The translations under genes were made by a program, and so were the position numbers. 6,799 nucleotides of DNA, taken from contig JAHEZF010000089.1 of NCBI GenBank assembly GCA_023251215.1, positions 1 to 6,799 on the forward strand. The letters are read 5' to 3'. Positions within the stretch are counted from its first letter, which is position 1. Each line of letters begins with the position of its first letter. Shown piece by piece: positions 1 to 6,534 of the stretch. This DNA comes from Sphingobacteriales bacterium (GTDB lineage Bacteria > Bacteroidota > Bacteroidia > Chitinophagales > Chitinophagaceae). The notes under the pieces are model-generated. The model saw only the letters and a list, made by a program, of their open reading frames with translations, was not told where the DNA came from and did no database searches.

Positions 1-144
1 AGTGGCTTCTTTTCTTTTATTGAATTCTTCTTTCTTACCACCTTTATCAAAAATGAAATGTATAATTACATAAGCAGTTACAGTGGTTAAAATGCCAATT
101 ATTACATTCTTCCATACATTGCCGCCGGTGGGAACACTGCTCAT
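1..144 (-). CDS. Third tandem paralogue of the membrane-anchored family (N-terminal 48 residues, cut by left edge)
   Basis: The frame starts at an ATG (142-144) and stays open to base 1, so only the first 48 residues are present. It was identified by comparison with its two upstream neighbours. A short polar N-terminus is followed by a hydrophobic segment (about residues 14-32, with I-x2-G-I-L-T-T-V) that aligns with their NIITGVITTV membrane helix. After a GG-containing stretch comes FNKRKEAT, matching FLETREAT and FLVTKDAT at the same distance. The N-terminal PGLPPNTSNK motif of the other two is absent, so this is the most divergent member. The stretch just after the helix is strongly basic (K34, K37, K38, K43, R44, K45), unlike the other copies, which leaves the topology unclear. 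No Shine-Dalgarno is visible; the 83-bp gap from the preceding gene is A/T-rich. Function unknown. Confidence is good that it is a gene and moderate for paralogy. Confidence 0.7.
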   Translation of the reverse strand, partial: MSSVPTGGNVWKNVIIGILTTVTAYVIIHFIFDKGGKKEEFNKRKEAT

Positions 145-227
145 AAATAATCTTTTTTTTAGCGGGGCAATATAACGAGAATTGAGAATTTTGAGAGAAA
201 TTATTCTGTGAAGTCAGCTAAATAAAT

Positions 228-1250
228 TCATTCCTTAACACGAACCATAGTGTATGGAGTATATGGTTGTACATTCAGCGTCATGGTAAACATGTTGCCT
301 GTCACATTGGAAAGATTAAATATCCATGTGGCGTTTTGGCCTGCCCTTGAAGTGGCATACATGATAAGTTGGTTGTTTAAAAACTTCCAGGTGCCATAAG
401 CGTAGTCGCCATTATCCATATCCCAATTCATTTTCCCGTCCGGGGTTAGTTCAATATTGGCCCCGGTAATGTTCCACCTGCCCGCAAACATAGTTTCATC
501 CAGGTCAGCATTATTAATTGTATTGTTTGTGCTGAGGTTGGGGTCGGGTTGGCCGGGATTATTCGTTTGTTTGTTATTCGTATTATTGGTATTGCCGCTA
601 TTATTGAACAATCCCTTTTTGTAGTCTGTATAAAACATAAAATCATTCAGGTTAAAAGGCTGGCCATATCTTTCGCCCAGCGTTTTAGACAAGTCCTCAA
701 CTTCAGTAGCCGCTCTTTCAAGAATTCCATTAGCCTGTTTCTGATACGTTTGAGTTTCCGTTAATATATTTTGTTTTTTTTCCTCAGGGCCTGTGTTGGA
801 ATTAACAATAACCTTAAGTTTATCAATATATTTGGAAACTGCTTCTTCGGATTCTGTTTCACGTTCAAACCTTCTTTCTACCATGCTGATAAATGATTTG
901 TCAATGTCTTTATCTTTTAAAATATTTTCCGCATCTTTTTTGAAACGGGCAGCTTCCCTGAACAATTCATTTTTATAATTATCCAGGTTTGAAAGCAGTT
1001 GCTGGTCCTTTGAAATGGAAAGAAGATTCTTATAATAAATGTTATCAATTGTAACATAAGATTTCCATGCTTTGGTAGTAGCTTCCCTGGTTTCCAGAAA
1101 ACCGGCTTTGCCGGAACCGCCTGAATTATGAAAAAGAAAATAGATTATTGTGGCCCCTAATACCGTGGTGATAACACCCGTAATGATATTACGAAACATT
1201 ACTTTGTTAGAAGTATTAGGTGGCAAACCAGGAAGAGTACCCTCTGACAT
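228..1250 (-). CDS. Single-pass membrane protein with helical domain and lipocalin-like C-terminal domain (copy 1)
   Basis: This 340-residue protein belongs to no family I can name. The order seen is: conserved N-terminus (1-19, with PGLPPNTSNKVM); one transmembrane helix (about 20-40); a short G/S-rich spacer (HNSGGSG); a charged, probably helical or coiled-coil domain (about 52-210, rich in Lys/Glu with regularly spaced hydrophobics); an Asn/Thr/Pro low-complexity linker (about 215-250); and a small beta-rich domain (254-338). That last domain has GRW at its start, DGKM, NGD-x2-YGTW, NNQL and NLSNVT, and ends in Tyr-Thr-x-Val-Arg. The pattern resembles small lipocalin-like domains of Bacteroidota exported proteins, but this is a judgement by eye. 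The outer domains are probably periplasmic with the N-terminus inside, although the charge balance is weak. The ATG at 1250 is supported because the same N-terminus occurs in the neighbouring copy. It lies 94 bp after that copy. A role as sensor, scaffold or envelope anchor would be guesswork. Confidence 0.88.
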   Translation of the reverse strand: MSEGTLPGLPPNTSNKVMFRNIITGVITTVLGATIIYFLFHNSGGSGKAGFLETREATTKAWKSYVTIDNIYYKNLLSISKDQQLLSNLDNYKNELFREAARFKKDAENILKDKDIDKSFISMVERRFERETESEEAVSKYIDKLKVIVNSNTGPEEKKQNILTETQTYQKQANGILERAATEVEDLSKTLGERYGQPFNLNDFMFYTDYKKGLFNNSGNTNNTNNKQTNNPGQPDPNLSTNNTINNADLDETMFAGRWNITGANIELTPDGKMNWDMDNGDYAYGTWKFLNNQLIMYATSRAGQNATWIFNLSNVTGNMFTMTLNVQPYTPYTMVRVKE

Positions 1251-1279
1251 AAAGGTTATTTTGAAATAACTAATTTACG
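1117..1279 (-). repeat. Direct repeat, copy A: conserved 5' end and leader of copy 1
   Basis: This segment covers about the first 45 codons of copy 1 plus some 29 bp upstream of its ATG. It matches 2201-2367 with most bases identical; within the 50 bases up to and including each ATG only about four differ, and a 20-base exact run is present. Copy B is longer by one inserted codon (an extra Gly at the end of the membrane helix) and one leader base. It is a product of gene duplication, possibly kept alike by gene conversion, and not a mobile element: there are no terminal inverted repeats or transposase. Confidence 0.75.
1251..1279 (-). promoter_or_regulatory. Shared leader of copy 1, possible -7 element and A-rich ribosome-binding region
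   Basis: On the minus strand this reads CGTAAATTAG, then GTTATTTCAAAATAACC, just before the ATG. TAAATTAG is one base off the Bacteroidota -7 consensus TAnnTTTG, but no convincing -33 TTTG lies at the expected distance. TCAAAATAA near the start would suit the A-rich, Shine-Dalgarno-free initiation typical of the phylum. The main support is that the block is conserved in front of copy 2. Confidence 0.3.
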
Positions 1280-1344
1280 ATGTTGTCGTAATGTGATAAA
1301 ATCCATTTTTTACAAGAGTATATCAACACTACCCACATACCTGA

Positions 1345-2337
1345 TTACTGTATTGCCCTGATAAAATCAAAACGATTAAATGGCGAATCAACCAGGGCTA
1401 TCGAAAACCCGTTGTGAGTAATATTGCTCAGGTTATATACATACCTGTACCCTGCTCCATAATATTGGCTATAATAATGATAAAGCTGGTTATTATAAAG
1501 TTGCCAACTGCCGTATGTGCTGTCTCCGTTTGAATAATAATAATACATTTTCCCGTCTTCATACTGGTACAAAGTATTTGTTCCGGAAGACCATTTACCA
1601 ACCAGCGCCTTACCATCAATCATAGTTCCCCCGGAAGAAATACCGGAATTATTGTTATTGCCCGTATAAGTATTGTCTGTGTTGGTATTATTGTTATTTT
1701 GATTGGGTTGCTGCTTATAAATAAGCAGGTCTGTCATGGAAAAAGTATAACTGTATTTTGCCGTCAGCGTTTTGCATACATCGTCAATCTCATTGATGAA
1801 ACGTTGATTGATATCTTTTACATCATTCTGAAAGGCCTGCAGAGCCTCATTGCTTCTTCTTTTTATTTCTTCCTGGTCAGCACTGCTTATAATGATTTCT
1901 TTGTATTTGTCCAGGTATTTTTTGTGTTTCGTTACCCAATTCTTATTAGTTACAAGCCGGCTTACCATCAGGGAACTTAGTGTCGGGTCGATGTTTTTTG
2001 TATCCAGGATTCTTTTAACTGCTGAATTGAACCGGTCCAGTTCTTCCGTGATCGAGTTTTGATAGCGGTCAATACCTTCCTTGGTATTTTCAAAACCAAA
2101 TGTTCCGAAGTTCTTATAAAAAACATTTTCAGCGGAAACGTAGGACTTCCAGGTGTTCATGGTAGCGTCCTTGGTTACCAAAAAGCCACCATCACCAGAG
2201 CCGCCTGAATTGTGAAATCCAAGAAAATAGATCGTTGTGCCCCCCACTACCGTTGTAATAACACCTGTAATGATATTGCGAACCATTACTTTGTTAGAAG
2301 TATTAGGCGGCAAACCAGGAACAGTACCTTCTGCCAT
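1345..2337 (-). CDS. Single-pass membrane protein with tyrosine-rich lipocalin-like C-terminal domain (copy 2)
   Basis: This 330-residue paralogue of the next gene downstream has the same layout: PGLPPNTSNKVM N-terminus (7-18), transmembrane helix (about 20-40), G/S-rich spacer, charged helical domain (about 53-205), Asn/Thr-rich linker (about 211-238) and beta-rich domain (about 244-330, with GKW, DGKM, NGD-x2-YGSW, NNQL, NLSNIT). The frame is open to a TTG at 2361, but the ATG at 2337 is preferred because it aligns exactly with the neighbour's start (MAEGTVPGLPP against MSEGTLPGLPP). The extra upstream codons fall in a leader shared by both genes. Residues 257-301 hold 16 tyrosines in 45 positions, including four in a row at 265-268, whereas copy 1 has only three there. 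The gene lies 54 bp after the M1 peptidase. Function unknown; the lipocalin-like label is by eye only. Confidence 0.87.
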   Translation of the reverse strand: MAEGTVPGLPPNTSNKVMVRNIITGVITTVVGGTTIYFLGFHNSGGSGDGGFLVTKDATMNTWKSYVSAENVFYKNFGTFGFENTKEGIDRYQNSITEELDRFNSAVKRILDTKNIDPTLSSLMVSRLVTNKNWVTKHKKYLDKYKEIIISSADQEEIKRRSNEALQAFQNDVKDINQRFINEIDDVCKTLTAKYSYTFSMTDLLIYKQQPNQNNNNTNTDNTYTGNNNNSGISSGGTMIDGKALVGKWSSGTNTLYQYEDGKMYYYYSNGDSTYGSWQLYNNQLYHYYSQYYGAGYRYVYNLSNITHNGFSIALVDSPFNRFDFIRAIQ

Positions 2338-2367
2338 AAGCGTTCGTTTTGAGATAACCAATTTACG
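2201..2367 (-). repeat. Direct repeat, copy B: conserved 5' end and leader of copy 2
   Basis: Partner of 1117-1279. Similarity starts at the codons for the HNSGGSG spacer, runs through the membrane helix and N-terminus, and continues past the ATG into the leader (CGTAAATT, then GTTAT and TCAAAA). Downstream in the genes, similarity falls to a level visible mainly at protein level. Conservation upstream of the start supports the ATG at 2337 and suggests a shared regulatory leader. Confidence 0.75.
2338..2367 (-). promoter_or_regulatory. Shared leader of copy 2, possible -7 element
   Basis: On the minus strand this reads CGTAAATTGG, GTTATCTCAAAACG, then the ATG. TAAATTGG differs from TAnnTTTG by one base. 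T-rich sequence with TTTA/TTTG lies 15-19 bp further upstream and could serve as a -33 element. It parallels the leader of copy 1. If it is a promoter, the array can be transcribed independently of the M1 peptidase gene 54 bp upstream. Confidence 0.3.
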
Positions 2368-2391
2368 GGTTTATCAAAAACAAATAAAGTT

Positions 2392-3978
2392 TTATTTTAT
2401 TTCGGTTACTGTGCCTTCAAACAGTAATGAAGTATAAGGATCAACTTTTACTTTAACCGGTTTACTTTTTACCGGAAAAGTAAAGGTCTCGGAGTTTTTA
2501 CTCACCATCCAGGTCATCAGCTTTGGTGTTGAAAGTTTTTCCTGAATAAAAATATCAAGAGGAAACCGGAATACCCCCTTTTTTTGCAACTGGTTTATGG
2601 TGATAGCTATGTTTTTTTCTTTCGTATTATACTTCCAGGTAATATTCATTTGTGGTATGCCGGGGGTATATAACCACTGGCGAAAAAAAGTATTAAGGTT
2701 TTTACCGCTTACATTTTCTGCTATTGTTTGCAGGTCTTTTGTATCGGCATTTCTTCCTTTATAAGCATCATAATAAGTACGGATGATCCGGTGAAATACT
2801 GAATCGCCCAACTGGCGGCGAAGCATGTGCAGCACCCAGCCGCCTTTCTGGTAATTGTTGACATTCAATAACTGCATAAACGGTGAAATGGAATCAATTA
2901 CCGGCTTATCGGATTTTTTTACAAAATCAATTATTTCTTCCCGGTCGTTTTGCATTATGCGATTCAGACTATCAGTTCCGTATTTAGATTCCATATAAAT
3001 ATGGGTGAGATAGGTTGCAAAGCCTTCACTTAGCCACAGGTGGGCAAAACTTTTTTCTGTGGCCATATCACCAAACCACTGGTGAACAATTTCATGAGCC
3101 AGTAAACTTTCATCCAGGTCTTTTCCGGTAACTGAATTTTCAAAATAAAAAATAGCGCTGGCATTTTCCATACCGCCAAAAATTGTTTTTGACTGCACAT
3201 TGGCTAATTTTTTATACGGGTATGGCCCGATATAATCTGATAAGAAAGCAAGAATATCTTTTGCCCTTGCATAATCTTTAAAACCTTCCGATTTATTTTC
3301 AGGAAATACCCAACTACTGACCGGAACACAATTGACAAATCCTTCATGGAGTACGGCAAATTCTGCTACACCTATTACCATTACTTTGGTGGGCAGCGGT
3401 ATTTCTTCTGCCCAATGGGTTAGTTTTTTATTACCCGGAAGATTGGTTTCTTCTGTTTGTATGCCGTTTGATATAACCTGGTAATGCCCCGGCGCTGTTA
3501 CAATAAACTCGAAAGAAGCTTTATCAGCGGGATCATCAATGCAGGGTATCCAGTTATGTGCCCGGTCGGGCCAGTTGTCAGCAAAAAAAGTGCGGTGACC
3601 ATATTTGTTTTTGGAAATGACGAGACCGTCATTCGGGATGCCATGGTAATTAACAGTGAAAGTAATTGTATCACCAGGTATCCTTGTAGTGCCAAGCACA
3701 ATTCTTAAACTGTCGGAATAATTTTCAAAATTGCTGACATCGGGGCCGGATATATTATCCACTTTCATACCTTTTCCTTTACTGTTTTGCAGAACAAGAT
3801 CAAGAGGGAAGAAAGAAACGGGTTGTAGCAACTTAACTTTTATTTCAGCCTTACCATATATGGTATCTGACTGATCTGATAATTCAAGCTCAAACTTGTA
3901 ATGAATAACATCAATTTTACTTTGTGCAATACAACCAAACGCAATAAAGAAAAATAACAGGATGAATGATAACCGCAT
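2392..3978 (-). CDS. Exported M1-family zinc aminopeptidase, short form
   Basis: A 528-residue gluzincin that would remove N-terminal amino acids from peptides outside the cytoplasm. Residues 1-18 form a signal peptide (hydrophobic LLFFFIAF core, cleavage likely near CIA-QS). An N-terminal beta domain (about 22-205) includes the family-typical HNWIPCIDDPADKASF block (141-156). The catalytic domain has the exopeptidase motif as GGMEN (268-272), the zinc site HEIVH (295-299; H295 and H299 ligands, E296 catalytic) and the third ligand E318 in WLSEGFATY, exactly 18 residues after HEIVH. Y376 in NNYQKGG fits the transition-state tyrosine. After about residue 438 only a small beta domain remains; the large helical C-terminal domain of classical aminopeptidase N (about 850-900 residues) is missing. 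No T9SS sorting domain is seen, so it is probably periplasmic. A lipoprotein reading through C16 is possible but the lipobox (AFGC) is poor. ATG at 3978 is the natural start. Confidence 0.95.
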   Translation of the reverse strand: MRLSFILLFFFIAFGCIAQSKIDVIHYKFELELSDQSDTIYGKAEIKVKLLQPVSFFPLDLVLQNSKGKGMKVDNISGPDVSNFENYSDSLRIVLGTTRIPGDTITFTVNYHGIPNDGLVISKNKYGHRTFFADNWPDRAHNWIPCIDDPADKASFEFIVTAPGHYQVISNGIQTEETNLPGNKKLTHWAEEIPLPTKVMVIGVAEFAVLHEGFVNCVPVSSWVFPENKSEGFKDYARAKDILAFLSDYIGPYPYKKLANVQSKTIFGGMENASAIFYFENSVTGKDLDESLLAHEIVHQWFGDMATEKSFAHLWLSEGFATYLTHIYMESKYGTDSLNRIMQNDREEIIDFVKKSDKPVIDSISPFMQLLNVNNYQKGGWVLHMLRRQLGDSVFHRIIRTYYDAYKGRNADTKDLQTIAENVSGKNLNTFFRQWLYTPGIPQMNITWKYNTKEKNIAITINQLQKKGVFRFPLDIFIQEKLSTPKLMTWMVSKNSETFTFPVKSKPVKVKVDPYTSLLFEGTVTEIK

Positions 3979-3999
3979 GAAACATAATTTGGCAAAAGT

Positions 4000-4033
4000 T
4001 AGCTGTTTATTTTAAAAGAAAAAATTACAGCCA
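4000..4033 (-). other. Hairpin between the lysyl oxidase and M1 genes, possible weak terminator
   Basis: On the minus strand TGGCTGT and ACAGCTA can pair (seven pairs, one of them G-T), and inside them ATTTT pairs with AAAAT around a seven-base loop. Only ACTTTTG follows, not a long T-run, so if it terminates it does so weakly. It sits 22 bp upstream of the M1 start and may instead be a leader structure or chance in AT-rich DNA. Confidence 0.25.
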
Positions 4034-4071
4034 GTTACTCTTGCAATTCTGAAGCATTGGAGCGAGAATTT

Positions 4072-6372
4072 CTAATTCAGTACTTTCAGTGATTTGGTTT
4101 TTCCGCTAACCATGTGGCGAACCTGTAATAAATAAATTCCTCTTGCATATTTTGTAAGATCAAGCGGAATAAAATTGGTGCCGCTGAATACGTTAGCTTC
4201 CATCTTTTTTATCAGCTGCCCCGAGTTTCCGATTAAACTGATCTCAAGCCCGGACGTTTCTTTGCTTACCACCCAAAGCACCGGCCTGCCCGAAGGATGA
4301 TCAAACAATTGAATAGAAAAACCATCCTGCAACAAATTTTCATCAAGAACCACCAGGGTTGGTTTCGCATCTTCTGTTATACACACTGAATTATTGTATG
4401 TATAGGTGATTATATGGCTACCCGGGCCAGCTAATTTTGGATAAAAATAATTATTGATGACAACCTGCCCGCTAAAAGCCCCACCCGGAGGTGTACCTGT
4501 CAGCAACACTTTCGGTGCCGCATGACTATAAACTGGCTGCAATCCCGAAAGCTGAACAGTTGGCTTGGGAACTGTGAAAGCAGTAACTGCCTTGCGGCTT
4601 CCATCATTGCAAGCTTCAGGTGTTACTTCTATATCCCATTTATAAAAGAAAGGGAAAAATCTATCGCCCAAAGATGAACCAACAATATTGGCAATACTGT
4701 TTTGTTTAAATGGGTACCCGATATTTGGATTAGTGGTAGTGCTCATGTACAATGTTGCGGCAGGACTGGCAGCAGATAAACCCAACTGGTGATTCAAACC
4801 GGAAGGAACAAAAAAGTTAACATCAACATCCTGCACACCGGTGCCCAGTGTAACCTGTTTTTCCTGTAGTATATGGCCATATTGATCCCTCAGTTGTATA
4901 GTTCTTATTCCGGATGACGAAGCATCAAGGCGCAGCCGCTTTAATTTAAAAGGAAGAAATGCGTTGAAAACAAGGTATTCACTTCTTGAAGCAGTATAAT
5001 TTCCGCTGCCGCTGAATGAAGTGGCAACAGGACCAACGTTCCCTGTTACTACCGATGGCTGGTCAGCAACATAAAATGTAATATTACTATTCAGTACACC
5101 GGTTTGAAAATTATTTCCTGTAAAAACGAGGTTGCCATTAACAGGTGCATCATACCAATGTGCATTGCCGCTGGCATACAGGTCAGCTCTTTCGCCTACA
5201 CATACCGTGTCGTTTTTTACAACAGCAGGAATGGAGCTTGTACCTGTCTGAATAATATCTAAAGTATCGCTGGTGGTTGTTCCGCAGGGAGTGGTTGTTC
5301 TTACCCAGTATTTACCGGGCTGATTTATATTAATTGTTTGTGCGGTGGCCCCGGTACTCCACAAATAATTACTGGCGCCGCTTGCCTGTAGTGATAAAGA
5401 ACTTCCCTGGCATAAAATATTTCCCTTCTTACTGAATATATAAGAATAAGGGCCGGTGTTAGATGTCCGCTGTTGCGAAATGGGTATTTGCGCTGCCAGC
5501 CAATTGTTGTTTTCATTCATTTCCATAAAGTGATTATCGGGATCAACCTGGACTATAACAAAATAAGATCCGTTACAGGCTTCATAAGGTATCTTCACAA
5601 AGCTTTCATCAAGTGAACGGTTATATATATCCAATTTACCAACACTGATGCCCTGCCTTATAGTATTGCAACTGTATCCTCCGCCCAAACCATAATTCGG
5701 GAAACTGCTGTTGTTAAGAATATTGCCATTTGCATCAACACAATCACCCAGGCTGCCACTGCAGGTAGTAATATCAATGAGGCAAAAACTGACTTTAATA
5801 CCACTGTTGACAACGGGCCACTGCAAAGTATCAGCAACTGAAGCATCCTTCAGGCGTAAAGTATATAATCCCCAACCGTCAATATGTATATGTCCATGTG
5901 CAGGATGATATTGCATCCAGCCGGCATCCCTGTCAATATATTGAAATGCACTTCCATTCTTTTGATATAGCCTTTGTTTGATCAGTCTTTTTGGATACGA
6001 TCCGTCCGGGCAAAGAAAATTTGCAGGAGGGAAAAAATTGAAAAGGGTATCAACGCCGCAAACATAATTATCGGTGGAGATTACTTCCAGCGGACCCCAG
6101 CCGATATTTGGAGTTGCCACGTCAATGCGAAGCAGGCCTTTATTGGGAGAAGTGGCCGATTGAGAGTATTCTGTCCATCCGGCGGTTGAATTCAATGTTC
6201 TTTTTCCGGCAATGATATCCGGTAATAAGAGGCAGTTGGTTGCTCCGGGAGTAGGGCAGGCGCAGCCCGCCGGATTCGTAGAACTGCATTGTGCATGGAT
6301 GGTTTCAGTAAAGAAAACTGCTGTCAATAAAAGCAAAGCATGTACACAGGTGTACTTTGAAAAGTATTTCAT
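4072..6372 (-). CDS. Secreted lysyl oxidase-family copper amine oxidase with Ig-like modules and T9SS sorting domain
   Basis: Lysyl oxidases deaminate peptidyl lysine to allysine, giving cross-links, ammonia and hydrogen peroxide. This 766-residue protein has a signal peptide (1-27, cleavage likely HA-Q). The lysyl oxidase domain (about 48-292) starts with LLLPDII and has NIGWGPLEV and the copper motif YHPAHGHIHIDGWG, with His at 156, 159, 161 and 163 in the animal H-x2-H-x-H-x-H spacing. GIKVSFC supplies K193 and GISVGKLDIY supplies Y250, aligning with the two cofactor-forming residues of animal enzymes. It closes with VDPDNHFMEMNENNN. Eleven cysteines (29-266) suggest disulfides. Next come two Ig/PKD-like repeats (about 316-375, WSTG; 380-437, WYDAP), a beta-sandwich (about 440-585), another Ig-like repeat (about 600-676, TPPGGAFSG) and a type A T9SS C-terminal domain (about 685-766, ending RGIYLLQV...SLKVLN). 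The ATG at 6372 is chosen over a TTG at 6438, whose extra 22 residues would precede the signal peptide. Substrate unknown. Confidence 0.92.
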   Translation of the reverse strand: MKYFSKYTCVHALLLLTAVFFTETIHAQCSSTNPAGCACPTPGATNCLLLPDIIAGKRTLNSTAGWTEYSQSATSPNKGLLRIDVATPNIGWGPLEVISTDNYVCGVDTLFNFFPPANFLCPDGSYPKRLIKQRLYQKNGSAFQYIDRDAGWMQYHPAHGHIHIDGWGLYTLRLKDASVADTLQWPVVNSGIKVSFCLIDITTCSGSLGDCVDANGNILNNSSFPNYGLGGGYSCNTIRQGISVGKLDIYNRSLDESFVKIPYEACNGSYFVIVQVDPDNHFMEMNENNNWLAAQIPISQQRTSNTGPYSYIFSKKGNILCQGSSLSLQASGASNYLWSTGATAQTININQPGKYWVRTTTPCGTTTSDTLDIIQTGTSSIPAVVKNDTVCVGERADLYASGNAHWYDAPVNGNLVFTGNNFQTGVLNSNITFYVADQPSVVTGNVGPVATSFSGSGNYTASRSEYLVFNAFLPFKLKRLRLDASSSGIRTIQLRDQYGHILQEKQVTLGTGVQDVDVNFFVPSGLNHQLGLSAASPAATLYMSTTTNPNIGYPFKQNSIANIVGSSLGDRFFPFFYKWDIEVTPEACNDGSRKAVTAFTVPKPTVQLSGLQPVYSHAAPKVLLTGTPPGGAFSGQVVINNYFYPKLAGPGSHIITYTYNNSVCITEDAKPTLVVLDENLLQDGFSIQLFDHPSGRPVLWVVSKETSGLEISLIGNSGQLIKKMEANVFSGTNFIPLDLTKYARGIYLLQVRHMVSGKTKSLKVLN

Positions 6373-6399
6373 AAACTCAGTTGTTTTGGAATATCTTTT

Positions 6400-6428
6400 T
6401 AAATATAAACATTTTAAAGCAAATTCAA
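6400..6428 (-). promoter_or_regulatory. Candidate promoter of the lysyl oxidase gene
   Basis: On the minus strand TTG (6426-6428) is followed after 18 bp by TATATTTA (6400-6407), one base off the Bacteroidota -7 consensus TAnnTTTG. It lies about 27 bp before the ATG at 6372, in the 162-bp gap after the MutS-like gene, the largest gap in the window. AT-rich sequence makes chance matches likely. The rest of the gap shows no convincing terminator, repeat or small gene. Confidence 0.3.
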
Positions 6429-6534
6429 GAAATGACAACGAACAGTAGAAAATCCGGATGAGTTTCCCGGGAAGATAAAAAGAGCAAAGAACAACGATAA
6501 AATCTTCAGTATAAACCGCCTGGAACGAACGTTA

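Noticed and set aside
165..200. Repeated GAGAATT-like words before copy 3, considered as an operator
   Set aside because: There are two or three short imperfect copies without symmetry or regular spacing, which is not distinguishable from chance.
1533..1545. AAT triplet run that might be a phase-variable microsatellite
   Set aside because: There are only about four units and triplet changes keep the frame, so on/off switching is not expected; it simply encodes the tyrosine run.
1699..1980. Plus-strand open frame of 93 codons inside copy 2
   Set aside because: It lies wholly antisense to a gene supported by a paralogue, has no domain pattern, and its hydrophobic composition is what the complement of a Lys/Asn-rich coding region gives.
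2338..2361. Eight-residue N-terminal extension of copy 2 from a TTG codon
   Set aside because: The ATG at 2337 aligns with the start of copy 1, and the same upstream leader is non-coding in front of copy 1.
2382..2397. A/T-only inverted repeat (AAATAAA, 2-base gap, TTTATTT) over the stop of the M1 gene
   Set aside because: There is no G-C pair, the loop is too small and there is no following T-run; it is expected by chance in AT-rich DNA and is not a credible terminator.
6373..6438. 22-residue N-terminal extension of the lysyl oxidase from a TTG codon
   Set aside because: It would put a charged segment before a clear signal peptide and overlaps the best promoter candidate; the ATG at 6372 gives a normal signal sequence.
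6212..6448. Plus-strand open frame of 78 codons over the start of the lysyl oxidase gene
   Set aside because: It is antisense to the signal peptide and N-terminal Cys-rich region of a well-supported gene and shows no recognisable motif or start context.
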